Part shown: piece by piece, positions 17,561 to 25,434 of the stretch | Position numbering within the stretch: the first letter of the stretch is position 1 | How the letters are laid out: each line of letters begins with the position of its first letter | From: Desertimonas flava | GTDB taxonomy: Bacteria; Actinomycetota; Acidimicrobiia; Acidimicrobiales; Ilumatobacteraceae | DNA length: 64,000 bases | Reading direction: 5' to 3' | NCBI RefSeq assembly: GCF_003426815.1 | Contig: NZ_QKYK01000027.1 | Span: 1-64,000, forward strand | Notes under the pieces: model-generated | What the model saw: only the letters and a program-made list of their open reading frames with translations | Database searches by the model: none | What the model was told of the DNA's origin: nothing | Program-made: the position numbers and the translations under genes

Positions 17561-17573
17561 ACGGGACGTCCTG

Positions 17574-18167
17574 ATGGGTCGGCGCGCCGGGCTCGCCCCC
17601 GACGAGACCCGCGAGCGGTTGCTCGAGGCCGCCGCCGACGCGTTCTCGCGCCTCGGCTACGACGGCGCCGGCGTCGCCGCGATCGCCCGGGCCGCCGGCC
17701 TGAGCACGGGCGCGATCTACGCCAACTACGCGTCGAAGGCGGAGCTGTTCGCCGCCACGCTCGAGGCCTACGGGCGCATCCAGTACAAGGCGCTGATCGG
17801 CACCGGCGCGGTGCGGGACGTCACCGAGTTCCTCGAGGTGGCCGGCAGCACGATCGATCGGCGCGAGCGCCGGCAGGCCGAGCTGTTCGTCGAGGCGGTC
17901 GTCGCCGCGAAGCATCACCCGGAGGTGGCCGAGCTGGTCGGCCGCCACCTCCTCGAGAGCGAGTCGATGATGGGCGATGCCGTCAAGCGAGGCCTACACA
18001 CCGGCGCCGTCGACGCCGGCGTTTCCGAGCAGGCGGTGAGCCGCTTCATCACGATGGTCGGCCTCGGCTCGGCCTTGACCGCCGCCCTCAACCTGCCGGC
18101 CCCCGACCACGACGACTGGCAGCGCCTGATCGAGCGCCTCACGGCAGCCCTGCGACCCACCGCCTGA
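17574..18167 (+). CDS. TetR-family transcriptional regulator
   Basis: 197-residue TetR protein. The N-terminal helix-turn-helix is in AIARAAGLSTGAIYANYASK (about 39-58), followed by a ligand-binding helical domain containing VEAVVAAKHHPEVAELVG. It lies 13 bases downstream of the diiron gene and probably shares its transcript. The palindrome at 16427-16443 is the likely operator, making this a ligand-controlled repressor of the diiron enzyme. The ligand is unknown. Confidence 0.88.
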   Translation: MGRRAGLAPDETRERLLEAAADAFSRLGYDGAGVAAIARAAGLSTGAIYANYASKAELFAATLEAYGRIQYKALIGTGAVRDVTEFLEVAGSTIDRRERRQAELFVEAVVAAKHHPEVAELVGRHLLESESMMGDAVKRGLHTGAVDAGVSEQAVSRFITMVGLGSALTAALNLPAPDHDDWQRLIERLTAALRPTA

Positions 18168-18194
18168 CGGGATGTGCGTGGCCCATCCCGTCAG
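18164..18194. terminator. Bidirectional terminator between tetR and DUF2342 gene
   Basis: 11-bp perfect stem CTGACGGGATG (18164-18174) with CATCCCGTCAG (18184-18194) and a 9-base loop. It lies at the convergent ends of two genes and overlaps the tetR stop codon. Confidence 0.7.
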
Positions 18195-18203
18195 GGTGAG
18201 CGG

Positions 18204-19388
18204 TCAGCCTTGGATGCGGGCCAGCCAGAGACCGGGAGCGTCCACCTCGGCCGGCGTCGGCAGGGCGTCGGCCCGCTCGAGCAGGGGGAGTAGACCGGCG
18301 TCACCCGCCCGGTCGACGACACCCTGGGCGAAGGCCTTGCCCCGAGCGACCTGCTGGTCGCCGAGGCGGATGCCGAGGAGCTGCTCGACGAACGAGTCGG
18401 CCGCCGACGTCTCGACGCGCTGGCGCCGCACGGCCTCGGCGATGCGCAGGGCATTGCCCCCGACGAGGCGCACGGCGACGGCGTCCACCACCCAGTCGGT
18501 GTAGCCCACCACCACCGAGACCAGGGCGTCGAGCTCGGGCCGCAGCGCCTGCTGCTCGGCTGAGCTGACCGCGCCGAGCAACAGCTCGGGGTCGTTGAGC
18601 GCCTGCTGCAGCGCCGCCATCGGGTTGTCCGCCTCGACGTCGAGGGACGTCAGCTTGTCGGTGATCGCCGACGCGTCGGGCCGGAACCCGCCCACGTGGC
18701 GGCGCACCAGCGACGACAGGGCGTCGGTGAGGTGCTGAGCCTGGAACAGCGTGAAGCCGGCGATCTCGTGGGCGAGGACCCACAAGCGCATCTCGTCGAG
18801 GGGGATCTCCCACGACGTGGCGAAGCCGTCGATGTTGGCCGGCACCAGCGTGACCTGCTCGGGCCGCCGGGGGATCGGCAGGTCGTGGGTGCCGAACGCC
18901 CTCGTGGCCAGGCGGCCGACCATCGAGCCGACCGACATGCCGACCATGGCGGGAGCCATCATGCGCGAGAGCCCGGCCATCATCGACATCATCGGGTCGG
19001 CCGCAGCGGTGGCGTCGACGTCGGTGCCCGGATCGTTGGCGGCACCGAGTGCCGTGGCCATCTCGGTGAACAGGTGCCGGTAGGCCTCGAGCGTCTCGGC
19101 CGCCCACTGCGTTCGCGTCACGGCCCGGATCTCGCCGATCTCGTGTTCGACGCCGATGACGTCGGCGACGTGCATGCGGGCGATCCGCGACAACGTCTCG
19201 TAGGCGATCCGCACGTCGGGACCGACGTTCGGCTCGGCTTCCCCGCCGCTCGCGCCGAGCTGGGCGAACTGCCGGGCGGCGTCCCAGTTCAGCGGTCCCT
19301 GGCCGGCCAGCGCCTTGGACAGATCACCGAACAGCGGGAGCCCGGCGAAGGGGTCGAACGGCTGGTCGGGGAGTTCGTCGCCGCTCAT
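18204..19388 (-). CDS. DUF2342 (zincin-like, F420-associated) protein
   Basis: 394-residue protein of the actinobacterial DUF2342 family, often labelled zinc-dependent metalloprotease or coenzyme-F420-associated protein. The Met-rich segment MMSMMAGLSRMMAPAMVG and VPANIDGFATSWEIPLDEM are typical. The expected zinc motif appears only as AHEIAGFTLF, which lacks the second His of HExxH, so protease activity is doubtful. The ATG at 19388 has GGGGA upstream; the frame extends further 5' but without family-like content. F420-dependent enzymes at 28.9 and 34.3 kb suggest the organism makes F420. Confidence 0.8.
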   Translation of the reverse strand: MSGDELPDQPFDPFAGLPLFGDLSKALAGQGPLNWDAARQFAQLGASGGEAEPNVGPDVRIAYETLSRIARMHVADVIGVEHEIGEIRAVTRTQWAAETLEAYRHLFTEMATALGAANDPGTDVDATAAADPMMSMMAGLSRMMAPAMVGMSVGSMVGRLATRAFGTHDLPIPRRPEQVTLVPANIDGFATSWEIPLDEMRLWVLAHEIAGFTLFQAQHLTDALSSLVRRHVGGFRPDASAITDKLTSLDVEADNPMAALQQALNDPELLLGAVSSAEQQALRPELDALVSVVVGYTDWVVDAVAVRLVGGNALRIAEAVRRQRVETSAADSFVEQLLGIRLGDQQVARGKAFAQGVVDRAGDAGLLPLLERADALPTPAEVDAPGLWLARIQG

Positions 19389-19599
19389 CGCGTTCCCCGA
19401 CACGCGTCGCTGACGTTCGCGAGGCCATGCCGGCAGACGCGCCGCCCACCCGACAAGCCGGCTCGGTCGAAGCCTCGGCACCTCGCGCTCCGGTCGCCTA
19501 CCCGCTCCAACTCCGGGACGCTCGCTGCGCTCGCTGGAGTGCATCGATCAGCGATCATCACGTCAGGTTAGGGGGATCGCTGCAGCTAGCGTCGGCGGC

Positions 19600-20625
19600 G
19601 TGGCGACCGCGGCCGAACACCTTGCCCCCGAGCCGGTGACCCCCACCACCGTGCGGGTCACCGGCGGCGACGGGGACCTCGGGCGGCGGGTCCTCGCCCA
19701 GCTCGCCGCCGACCACGACGTCGTGCTCGCCGGCGCGGCGGGCGCGGAGGGGGCCGGCGACGACGCGGCGTCGGTCGATGTGGTCGTCCACGTCGGCGGC
19801 GGCGATCACGATGCCCGCGCCCGCCGGCGCGAGAACATCACCGAAGGGGTGGTCGAATCGCTGGCCGAGGCCATCGAGCGTGACGCCAACCACCTCGTCC
19901 TGGTGTCGTCGGCGATGGTGTACGGGGCCTGGCCGAACAACCCTGTCCCGCTCACCGAGGACGCGATCCTGCGGCCCGACGTCGACTTCGTGTTCGCCCG
20001 GCAGCTCGCCGCCGCCGAGGCGATGGCCGACCACTGGCGCCGTCAGCGGACCGGTCGAACAGTCACCGTGCTGCGTCCCGTGGTGGCCATGGCGGCCGAC
20101 GGCTCGTCGCGACTCGCCAGGGCGTTGGCCGCCGGGCTCGGTCAACGGTTCGGCGAGGAGGATCCGCCGGCGCAGTTCCTCCACCTCGACGACCTGGCCG
20201 GCGCCGTCGGGATCGCCGTACGGCGACGCCTCGACGGCGTGTACAACGTCGCCCCCGACGGCTGGGTTGCCGGCGAGCGGGTACGGGCTCTCACCGGCGA
20301 GCCGCCGAGGATCAAGCTTCCCGACCGCGCCGGCGAGGTGATCGGAGCCCTGCGCTGGCGATTCCAACGAGGCCCGATCCCGCCTGGCCTGCGCAGCTAC
20401 ACCAGGGCGCCGTGGGTGGTCGCCAACGACCGGCTCAAGGCCGAAGGCTGGCAGCCGACGGTGACCAACGAGCAGGCGTACGTCGAGGGCACAGAAGGCA
20501 AGTGGTGGACGATGGTGTCCCCGAAGCGCAGGCAGGAGATCGCCCTCGGGGCGATGGTGATCGTCGCCCTCGCCGGCGTCGTCGGCGTGGCCGGAGCGAT
20601 CCGCCGCTGGCGCCGCCGACGCTGA
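19600..20625 (+). CDS. NAD-dependent epimerase/dehydratase-like protein with C-terminal membrane anchor
   Basis: 341-residue protein of the extended SDR type. The N-terminal nucleotide-binding segment is VRVTGGDGDLGRRVLAQLA (Gly-rich loop), and LVLVSSAMVYGAW matches the active-site strand of epimerases. The catalytic YxxxK is not intact: the Tyr-containing helix reads DFVFARQLAAAEAM. A single hydrophobic helix near the C-terminus (about 315-332) followed by RRWRRRR suggests membrane attachment. TAGCGT at 19587-19592 ends seven bases before the GTG start. The missing Tyr/Lys pair suggests a binding or regulatory role rather than standard catalysis. Confidence 0.75.
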   Translation: MATAAEHLAPEPVTPTTVRVTGGDGDLGRRVLAQLAADHDVVLAGAAGAEGAGDDAASVDVVVHVGGGDHDARARRRENITEGVVESLAEAIERDANHLVLVSSAMVYGAWPNNPVPLTEDAILRPDVDFVFARQLAAAEAMADHWRRQRTGRTVTVLRPVVAMAADGSSRLARALAAGLGQRFGEEDPPAQFLHLDDLAGAVGIAVRRRLDGVYNVAPDGWVAGERVRALTGEPPRIKLPDRAGEVIGALRWRFQRGPIPPGLRSYTRAPWVVANDRLKAEGWQPTVTNEQAYVEGTEGKWWTMVSPKRRQEIALGAMVIVALAGVVGVAGAIRRWRRRR

Positions 20626-20644
20626 CAGCAGTCGGCATCGCCGG

Positions 20645-21718
20645 TCAGCGACCGGGCACCGAGCTCGTGGTCGAGCTGGACGTCGACGTGGTGACCGCCG
20701 CGCTCGTCGCCACGGAGGTCGACGCGTCCGGTTCGGTCGCCGGCGACGTGGCGCCGGGGGCGGGGTCGACGGCCGGGGGCAACGACGAGACCGCCGGCTC
20801 GGAGTCCGGCGCGGCGTCGGTGTCGGGAACGGTGGGCGCCGTGAGCTCCGGGACCTCCCCGACGGGCACCACCTGGATGCCGTCGGGCCCGTACGTGCAC
20901 AGGCCGACGAGATCGCCGTCCACGTCGATCACGGGGGTGGCTTCGGGGATGACCATCGAGGCGAGCGCCCTCGAGTCGATCGGCATCGTCGTCCCCCCGA
21001 TGCTCAGGTACAGGGAGCCGGGATCGGAAGCCTCGGGAGCGATCGCCATGCCATCGTCCATCCCTGCGACGGCGACGAACACCACACCATCGGTGGCCGT
21101 GATGACGTCGGCGATTACCCGCTCGCCGGTGGGCAGAACGGCGTTGAACGATCCGGCGGCACCACCGAGTGCCGACTCGGTGGTGACGGCGAGGCCGTTG
21201 CCGAGCGGCGTCACCACGGCGGCCCCGGCGATGGTGACGGAGATCGACGGCACGAGGCCCGAGCTCGTGGCCTGCCCGGTGCCGAAGCCGACGCTCGGCG
21301 CCGGCGTCGTGGCGATGCGGTCGTCCGGCGCGCTGCGTCCGCCAACGACGGCCGGCCCGTCAGTGGCATCCACCGTCGTCTCGTCCACCGGCCCGGTCGC
21401 CGTACCGACCGGGCCCGAGTCGGGGGATCCGGCCGCCGGCGCGAACGTGACGAAGTCGGTGACGATCGCCAGACCGGAATCATCGACACCGTCGGCGACG
21501 CCGGAGTCGTCCGCCTCGCGGGTGCGCGACGGCGTCATGAGCAGGGCCAGCACGCCGACCAGCAGCAGGCTCACGGTCGCCGTCGAGATGATCAGCACGC
21601 GCCCACCGCGGGTGGTGGGTTCCAGTGGCGGCGCCGCCAGTTCCGACGGATGCCGCCACGCGCGCTCGTGCGGGGGGAGCGGTCCACGCCCTCCGGCGCC
21701 TCCTGGCTGATCGGTCAC
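20645..21718 (-). CDS. Membrane-anchored, catalytically degenerate HtrA/trypsin-like protein
   Basis: 357-residue protein. The cytoplasmic N-terminus has PLPPHERAWRHPSE, a motif I associate with HtrA-like proteins of Acidimicrobiia. One membrane helix follows (about 42-62), then an extracytoplasmic domain and a long Thr/Ser/Ala/Pro-rich tail. The domain resembles a trypsin fold but the triad is lost: GLAVTTESAL stands where the His loop should be, TDGVVFVAVAG at the Asp strand and PEATPVIDVDGDLVGL at the Ser loop. It is therefore probably a pseudo-protease that binds ligands or partners. Start chosen at the GTG at 21718. Confidence 0.7.
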   Translation of the reverse strand: MTDQPGGAGGRGPLPPHERAWRHPSELAAPPLEPTTRGGRVLIISTATVSLLLVGVLALLMTPSRTREADDSGVADGVDDSGLAIVTDFVTFAPAAGSPDSGPVGTATGPVDETTVDATDGPAVVGGRSAPDDRIATTPAPSVGFGTGQATSSGLVPSISVTIAGAAVVTPLGNGLAVTTESALGGAAGSFNAVLPTGERVIADVITATDGVVFVAVAGMDDGMAIAPEASDPGSLYLSIGGTTMPIDSRALASMVIPEATPVIDVDGDLVGLCTYGPDGIQVVPVGEVPELTAPTVPDTDAAPDSEPAVSSLPPAVDPAPGATSPATEPDASTSVATSAAVTTSTSSSTTSSVPGR

Positions 21719-21893
21719 GGAACCGCAATCTACCGACGCACTCGAACGCCGTGGCCGCGGGTCGGCCGGGCGGGTGGGTGAGTGATCGTCACGTGGGTGG
21801 TGGGTGATCGTCACGTCGTCGGAGAGCCGCGACGGCCCGAATGGACGCGCTCGAGGCGACCGCCGCGCCGGTCCCCGCAGCTACGATGCCGTC

Positions 21894-22409
21894 GTGCAGC
21901 CTCCCGAGACCGGTGATGAGTGGTTCGCAATCAGCGCGCAACCTCTCCCGGTCGGCGCGATCTACGACTGGGCCGTTCGCCCTGATTGTGGTGCGGTCGT
22001 GCTCTTCTCGGGCATCGTTCGCGACCACGCCGACGGGCGCGACGGCGTGGAGAGCCTCGAGTACGAGGCCTACGAGTCCGCCGCCCTCGAGCGCTTCGCC
22101 GCCATCGCGACCGAGGCCCGTACGAGGTGGCCGGCGATCGGCCGCGTGGCGCTACTTCATCGCATCGGTCGGCTCGAGCTGGGTGAGAGCGCGGTCGTCG
22201 CCGCCGTCTCGTCCCCGCACCGGCCAGAGGCGTTCGAGGCGGCTCGTTACGCGATCGACACGTTGAAGGTGGCGGCGCCCATCTGGAAGCACGAGACGTG
22301 GAGCGATGGGTCCGGGTGGGGCACGGACGCCGCCGCCATCACCGACGTCGAACGGACGGGCGGCGCAGATTCGGCGATGTCGGCGTCGGGAGCGGATCAG
22401 ACCTCATGA
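21894..22409 (+). CDS. moaE: Molybdopterin synthase catalytic subunit MoaE
   Basis: 171-residue MoaE, which transfers sulfur from MoaD to precursor Z to make molybdopterin. Family segments include GAVVLFSGIVRDHADG, LEYEAYESAA, HRIGRLELGESAVVAAVSS and the catalytic Lys132 in PIWKHETW. A C-terminal extension of about 30 residues is not conserved. TACGAT at 21882-21887 ends six bases before the GTG start, indicating a leaderless transcript. Its stop overlaps the next small gene by four bases. moaD is not in the window. Confidence 0.9.
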   Translation: MQPPETGDEWFAISAQPLPVGAIYDWAVRPDCGAVVLFSGIVRDHADGRDGVESLEYEAYESAALERFAAIATEARTRWPAIGRVALLHRIGRLELGESAVVAAVSSPHRPEAFEAARYAIDTLKVAAPIWKHETWSDGSGWGTDAAAITDVERTGGADSAMSASGADQTS

Positions 22410-22615
22410 TCTGGATCATCATCGGTGTGGCCGTCGTCGTGGTCGCGCTCGGGCTGCTCGCCATGCGCCGGCGCCGGGCCACCGACGGTGTCTCGACGTT
22501 CCAGCGCCAGATCGATGCCCTGTCGCCCGAGGCCCGGCGCACCGTGGTCGACCGCGTCCAGCGTCTCGATCACGAGTCACCCCCCGACGAGCCGGGACGT
22601 GTCGATGGCGCGTGA
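22406..22615 (+). CDS. Small single-pass membrane protein
   Basis: 69-residue protein: one N-terminal membrane helix (MIWIIIGVAVVVVALGLLAM), then a basic stretch RRRR and a charged cytoplasmic helix (STFQRQIDALSPEARRTVVDR). The ATG overlaps the moaE stop (ATGA), and its 3' end overlaps the mreB start by 11 bases, so it is translationally linked to both. Function unknown. Its place directly before mreB makes a membrane-proximal partner of MreB conceivable, but nothing in the sequence proves it. Confidence 0.7.
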   Translation: MIWIIIGVAVVVVALGLLAMRRRRATDGVSTFQRQIDALSPEARRTVVDRVQRLDHESPPDEPGRVDGA

Positions 22616-23609
22616 CCTCGCCATCGACCTGGGCACTGCCAACACGCTCGTCTACATGAAGGGCCGGGGCATCGTGCTGAACGAGCCCTCGGTCATCGCG
22701 CTCAACCGGCAGACCGGCGAAGTGCTCGCAACCGGCCACGAGGCGTGGCAGATGATCGGCCGCACGCCCGGCTACATCGTCGCCGTGCGGCCGTTGCGCG
22801 GTGGCGCCATCACCGACTTCGAGATCACCGAGCGCATGATCCGGCTGTTGCTCCAGCGTGTCGGCGTCTCCCGCTTCACGCGCCCGAAGGTCGTCATCTG
22901 CGTTCCCTCCGCCATCACCGAGGTCGAGCGTCGCGCCGTCACCGACGCCGCTCGCCGGGCAGGCGCCGCCGACGCCAACCTGATCGAGCAGCCGATGGCT
23001 GCGGCCATCGGCGCCGACCTGCCGATCGACGAACCGGTCGGCAACATGGTCATCGACATCGGCGGCGGCACGAGCGAGACCGCCGTCATCTCCCTCGGCG
23101 GCATCGTCGCCCTCGAGGCCGTGCGTGTGGGCTCGTTCGACATCGACAACGCGATCCAGAACTACGTCCGCCGCGAGCACGGCATCGCCATCGGCGAGCG
23201 CACCGCGGAGGAGATCAAGAAGGAGATCGGCTCGGCCGATCCCACCGGCGACGACCGCCAGGCCGAGGTGCGTGGTCGCGACATGATGACCGGGCTGCCC
23301 AAGACGATCGTCCTCAGCCCGGAGGAGATCCGCTTCGCCATCGAGGACGTCGTGTCGTCCCTCGTCGCCTCGGTGATCCGCTGCCTCGCCAAGGCCCCGC
23401 CCGAGCTGTCGCAGGACTTCCTCGTCCGGGGCATGTACCTCGTCGGCGGCGGCGGCCTGCTGAAGGGGCTACGCGAGCGCATCGAGCGCGAGACGAAGGT
23501 CCCCGTTCGGGCGTCGACTCAACCCCTCGAAGCCGTCGTGCTCGGCGCCGGCCACGTCATCGAGCACTACGACGCCCTCAAGGGCATGTTCATGGGCGCC
23601 AGACGCTAG
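22605..23609 (+). CDS. mreB: Rod-shape-determining protein MreB
   Basis: 334-residue actin-like ATPase with the expected nucleotide-binding motifs: phosphate-1 LAIDLGTANTLVY near the N-terminus, connect-1/phosphate-2 MVIDIGGGTSETAVISLGG, and the adenosine motif YLVGGGGLLKGL. IVLNEPSVIALN is typical of MreB/Mbl. It forms filaments that guide side-wall peptidoglycan synthesis. Unusually, it is not followed by mreC/mreD/rodA but by a repeat-rich gap, and is preceded by moaE. The ATG at 22605 is used; a GTG six bases earlier is possible. Confidence 0.92.
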   Translation: MARDLAIDLGTANTLVYMKGRGIVLNEPSVIALNRQTGEVLATGHEAWQMIGRTPGYIVAVRPLRGGAITDFEITERMIRLLLQRVGVSRFTRPKVVICVPSAITEVERRAVTDAARRAGAADANLIEQPMAAAIGADLPIDEPVGNMVIDIGGGTSETAVISLGGIVALEAVRVGSFDIDNAIQNYVRREHGIAIGERTAEEIKKEIGSADPTGDDRQAEVRGRDMMTGLPKTIVLSPEEIRFAIEDVVSSLVASVIRCLAKAPPELSQDFLVRGMYLVGGGGLLKGLRERIERETKVPVRASTQPLEAVVLGAGHVIEHYDALKGMFMGARR

Positions 23610-24015
23610 CTAGTCGTCCTCGGCTCGCATCGCTTCGCTCGCTCGCCTGCGGCGAGTTCTGTTCTGCAGCCCCCGGCGCCCGGCAAAGCCCGGGCGCCGG
23701 GGGCGCTGAAGAGTTGCTGGGACGTCATCTCGACTCTCGGCTCTCTCGGGGCGTTCCATCCCCACTGCCCGCGAGTTCGTCCTCGGCTCGCGTCGCTTCG
23801 CTCGCTCGCCTGCGGCGAGTTTGGTTTGCGGCCCCCGGCGCCCGGCAAAGCCCGGGCGCCGGGGGCGCTGAAGAGTTGCTGGGACGTCATCTCGACTCTC
23901 GGCTCTCTCGGGGCGTTCCATCCCCACTGCCTTCCTCGACTGCGCGTTGGTCGCTCGTCTCCGGGTTCGTGTCCGCGCGTTGGGCGGGTGCGGATGGCGG
24001 GTACGGTCGGGCGGC
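23610..24015. repeat. Tandem 156/155-bp intergenic repeat with GC hairpins
   Basis: Two near-identical units, 23614-23769 and 23777-23931, with a period of 162-163 bases. Each starts TCGTCCTCGGCTCGC, continues through CTCGCCTGCGGCGAGTT and contains a perfect 15-bp hairpin (first copy 23669-23683 with 23690-23704, second copy 23831-23845 with 23852-23866; arms GCCCCCGGCGCCCGG, loop CAAAGC). Each ends GGCGTTCCATCCCCACTGCC. The 5' part recurs at 5221-5272. No gene is visible; the last 80 bases include TACGGT (24002-24007), the likely -10 of the RNase gene. Confidence 0.85.
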
Positions 24016-25410
24016 ATGGTTGTGCGGTTGCGAGGGGCGGGCGCGTCCGACCTGTTGACGGACGAGCTGGCCGATCTCCGTGACGAGTTCGGCGTCCCCG
24101 GAGACTTCCCGCCGGACGTGCTGGCCGCGGCCGACGAGGCGGCCCGCCGCGATCCCACCGCGTCGCACGTCGACCGCACCGATGTCGAGTTCCGCACGCT
24201 CGACCCGGCGTCGTCCACCGACCTCGACCAGGCGTTCGCCATCGAGGTGGCCGGCGGCGACATCGTCCTGCGCTACGCCATCGCCGACGTCGGGTTCTTC
24301 GTCGATCACGATGACCCTGTCGACGTCGAGGCCTGGAAACGGGGAATGACGGTGTACCTGCCCGACGGTCGGGCGCCGCTCTACCCGACGGTGCTGTGCG
24401 AGTCGGCGGCGAGCCTCCTCCCCGGGGGCCCGCGACCCGCCGTCGTGTTCATCGTGCGCATCGACGGCGACGGCAACCCGTCGCTCGACGGGGTGGAGCG
24501 GGCCGTGATCAGGAGCCGGGCGAAGCTCGCCTACACGGACGTGAGCGCGGACGACCTGCCCGACGGATTCGCTGAGCTGTCGCGTCGCATCGTCGCCGCC
24601 GAGGACCGTCGTGAGGCGCCTCGGGTGGAGTTTCCGGAGCAGGACCTGGTGCGTACCGACGACGGGTGGACGCTGACGTTCGAGCCGAGGCTCGAGAGCG
24701 AGGATCAGAACGCCGGCATGTCGCTCGCGTGCAACCTCGCCGTCGCCGACGCCCTGATGACCGCCCGAACCGGCCTGTTCCGGGTCATGCCAGAGGTGGA
24801 CGATCGGGCAACGCGCCGGCTCCGGTACACCGCGAGGGCGTTCGGCCTCGACTGGCCCAAGGGTCAGTCGCTCGCCCACTTCCAGCGCAGCCTGCCTCAC
24901 GGGGATCCCCGAACGGCCGCCTTCCTCCTCGCCGTTCGCCGGGCCGCAGGTCGGGCGTCCTACGAGCCGTTCCGCGAGGGCGTCACGCCGTGGCACTCGG
25001 CGATGGCGGCCACCTACGTCCACGCCACCGCGCCGCTCCGGCGTCTCGCCGACCGCTATGTGATCGAAGGGGCGCTCGCCGTCGCCAACGGTCGCCCGGT
25101 TCCCGATGCCGTGGAGGAGGCCTACGGCAAGCTGCCCGAGGTGATGGAAGCGGCCGACAGCCTCGCCGGACGGCTCGATGCCGCCGTCTTCGACCTCGCC
25201 GAAGCGGTCCTGCTCTCCGGCCACGAAGGGCAGGTCTTCGACGGCATCGTCGTCGACGAGGACGATCGAGGCGTCAAGGTGCAGATCGCCGAGCCTGGCG
25301 TGCTCGTGCGGGTCAAGGCCTCACGCGTCGACCCCGGCGACGAGGTGCGCGTCAAACTCGTCGCGGTCGACGTCGACGCCCGGCGCGTCGAGTTCGAACG
25401 CGTCGGCTGA
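24016..25410 (+). CDS. RNB-domain ribonuclease (RNase II/R family)
   Basis: 464-residue 3'-5' exoribonuclease-like protein consisting mainly of the RNB catalytic domain and a short C-terminal S1/OB-like region. The metal-binding acidic residues sit in TLDPASSTDLDQAFAIE (Asp63, Asp69, Asp71). APLRRLADRYV is the conserved RNB segment near the end of the domain. It lacks the N-terminal cold-shock domains of full RNase R, as do many actinobacterial RNB proteins. The ATG at 24016 is eight bases after TACGGT, which fits a leaderless start. It converges on the sugar dehydrogenase gene. Confidence 0.88.
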   Translation: MVVRLRGAGASDLLTDELADLRDEFGVPGDFPPDVLAAADEAARRDPTASHVDRTDVEFRTLDPASSTDLDQAFAIEVAGGDIVLRYAIADVGFFVDHDDPVDVEAWKRGMTVYLPDGRAPLYPTVLCESAASLLPGGPRPAVVFIVRIDGDGNPSLDGVERAVIRSRAKLAYTDVSADDLPDGFAELSRRIVAAEDRREAPRVEFPEQDLVRTDDGWTLTFEPRLESEDQNAGMSLACNLAVADALMTARTGLFRVMPEVDDRATRRLRYTARAFGLDWPKGQSLAHFQRSLPHGDPRTAAFLLAVRRAAGRASYEPFREGVTPWHSAMAATYVHATAPLRRLADRYVIEGALAVANGRPVPDAVEEAYGKLPEVMEAADSLAGRLDAAVFDLAEAVLLSGHEGQVFDGIVVDEDDRGVKVQIAEPGVLVRVKASRVDPGDEVRVKLVAVDVDARRVEFERVG

Positions 25411-25434
25411 CTCGCCCCGTTACTGCGGGGTGAG
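25411..25434. terminator. Bidirectional terminator hairpin
   Basis: CTCGCCCCG (25411-25419) pairs with CGGGGTGAG (25426-25434), with one G-T pair, around a 6-base loop that contains the stop codon of the minus-strand gene. It lies exactly between convergent genes. Confidence 0.6.

Noticed and set aside
23614-23931. Possible CRISPR array because of direct repeats
   Set aside because: Only two units of about 156 bp, no short repeat/spacer periodicity, and no cas genes in the window.
23606-24263. Minus-strand frames with repeated MTSQQLFSAPGARALPG-type peptide
   Set aside because: Translation of the tandem intergenic repeat; the apparent protein repeats mirror the DNA repeat and have no independent support.
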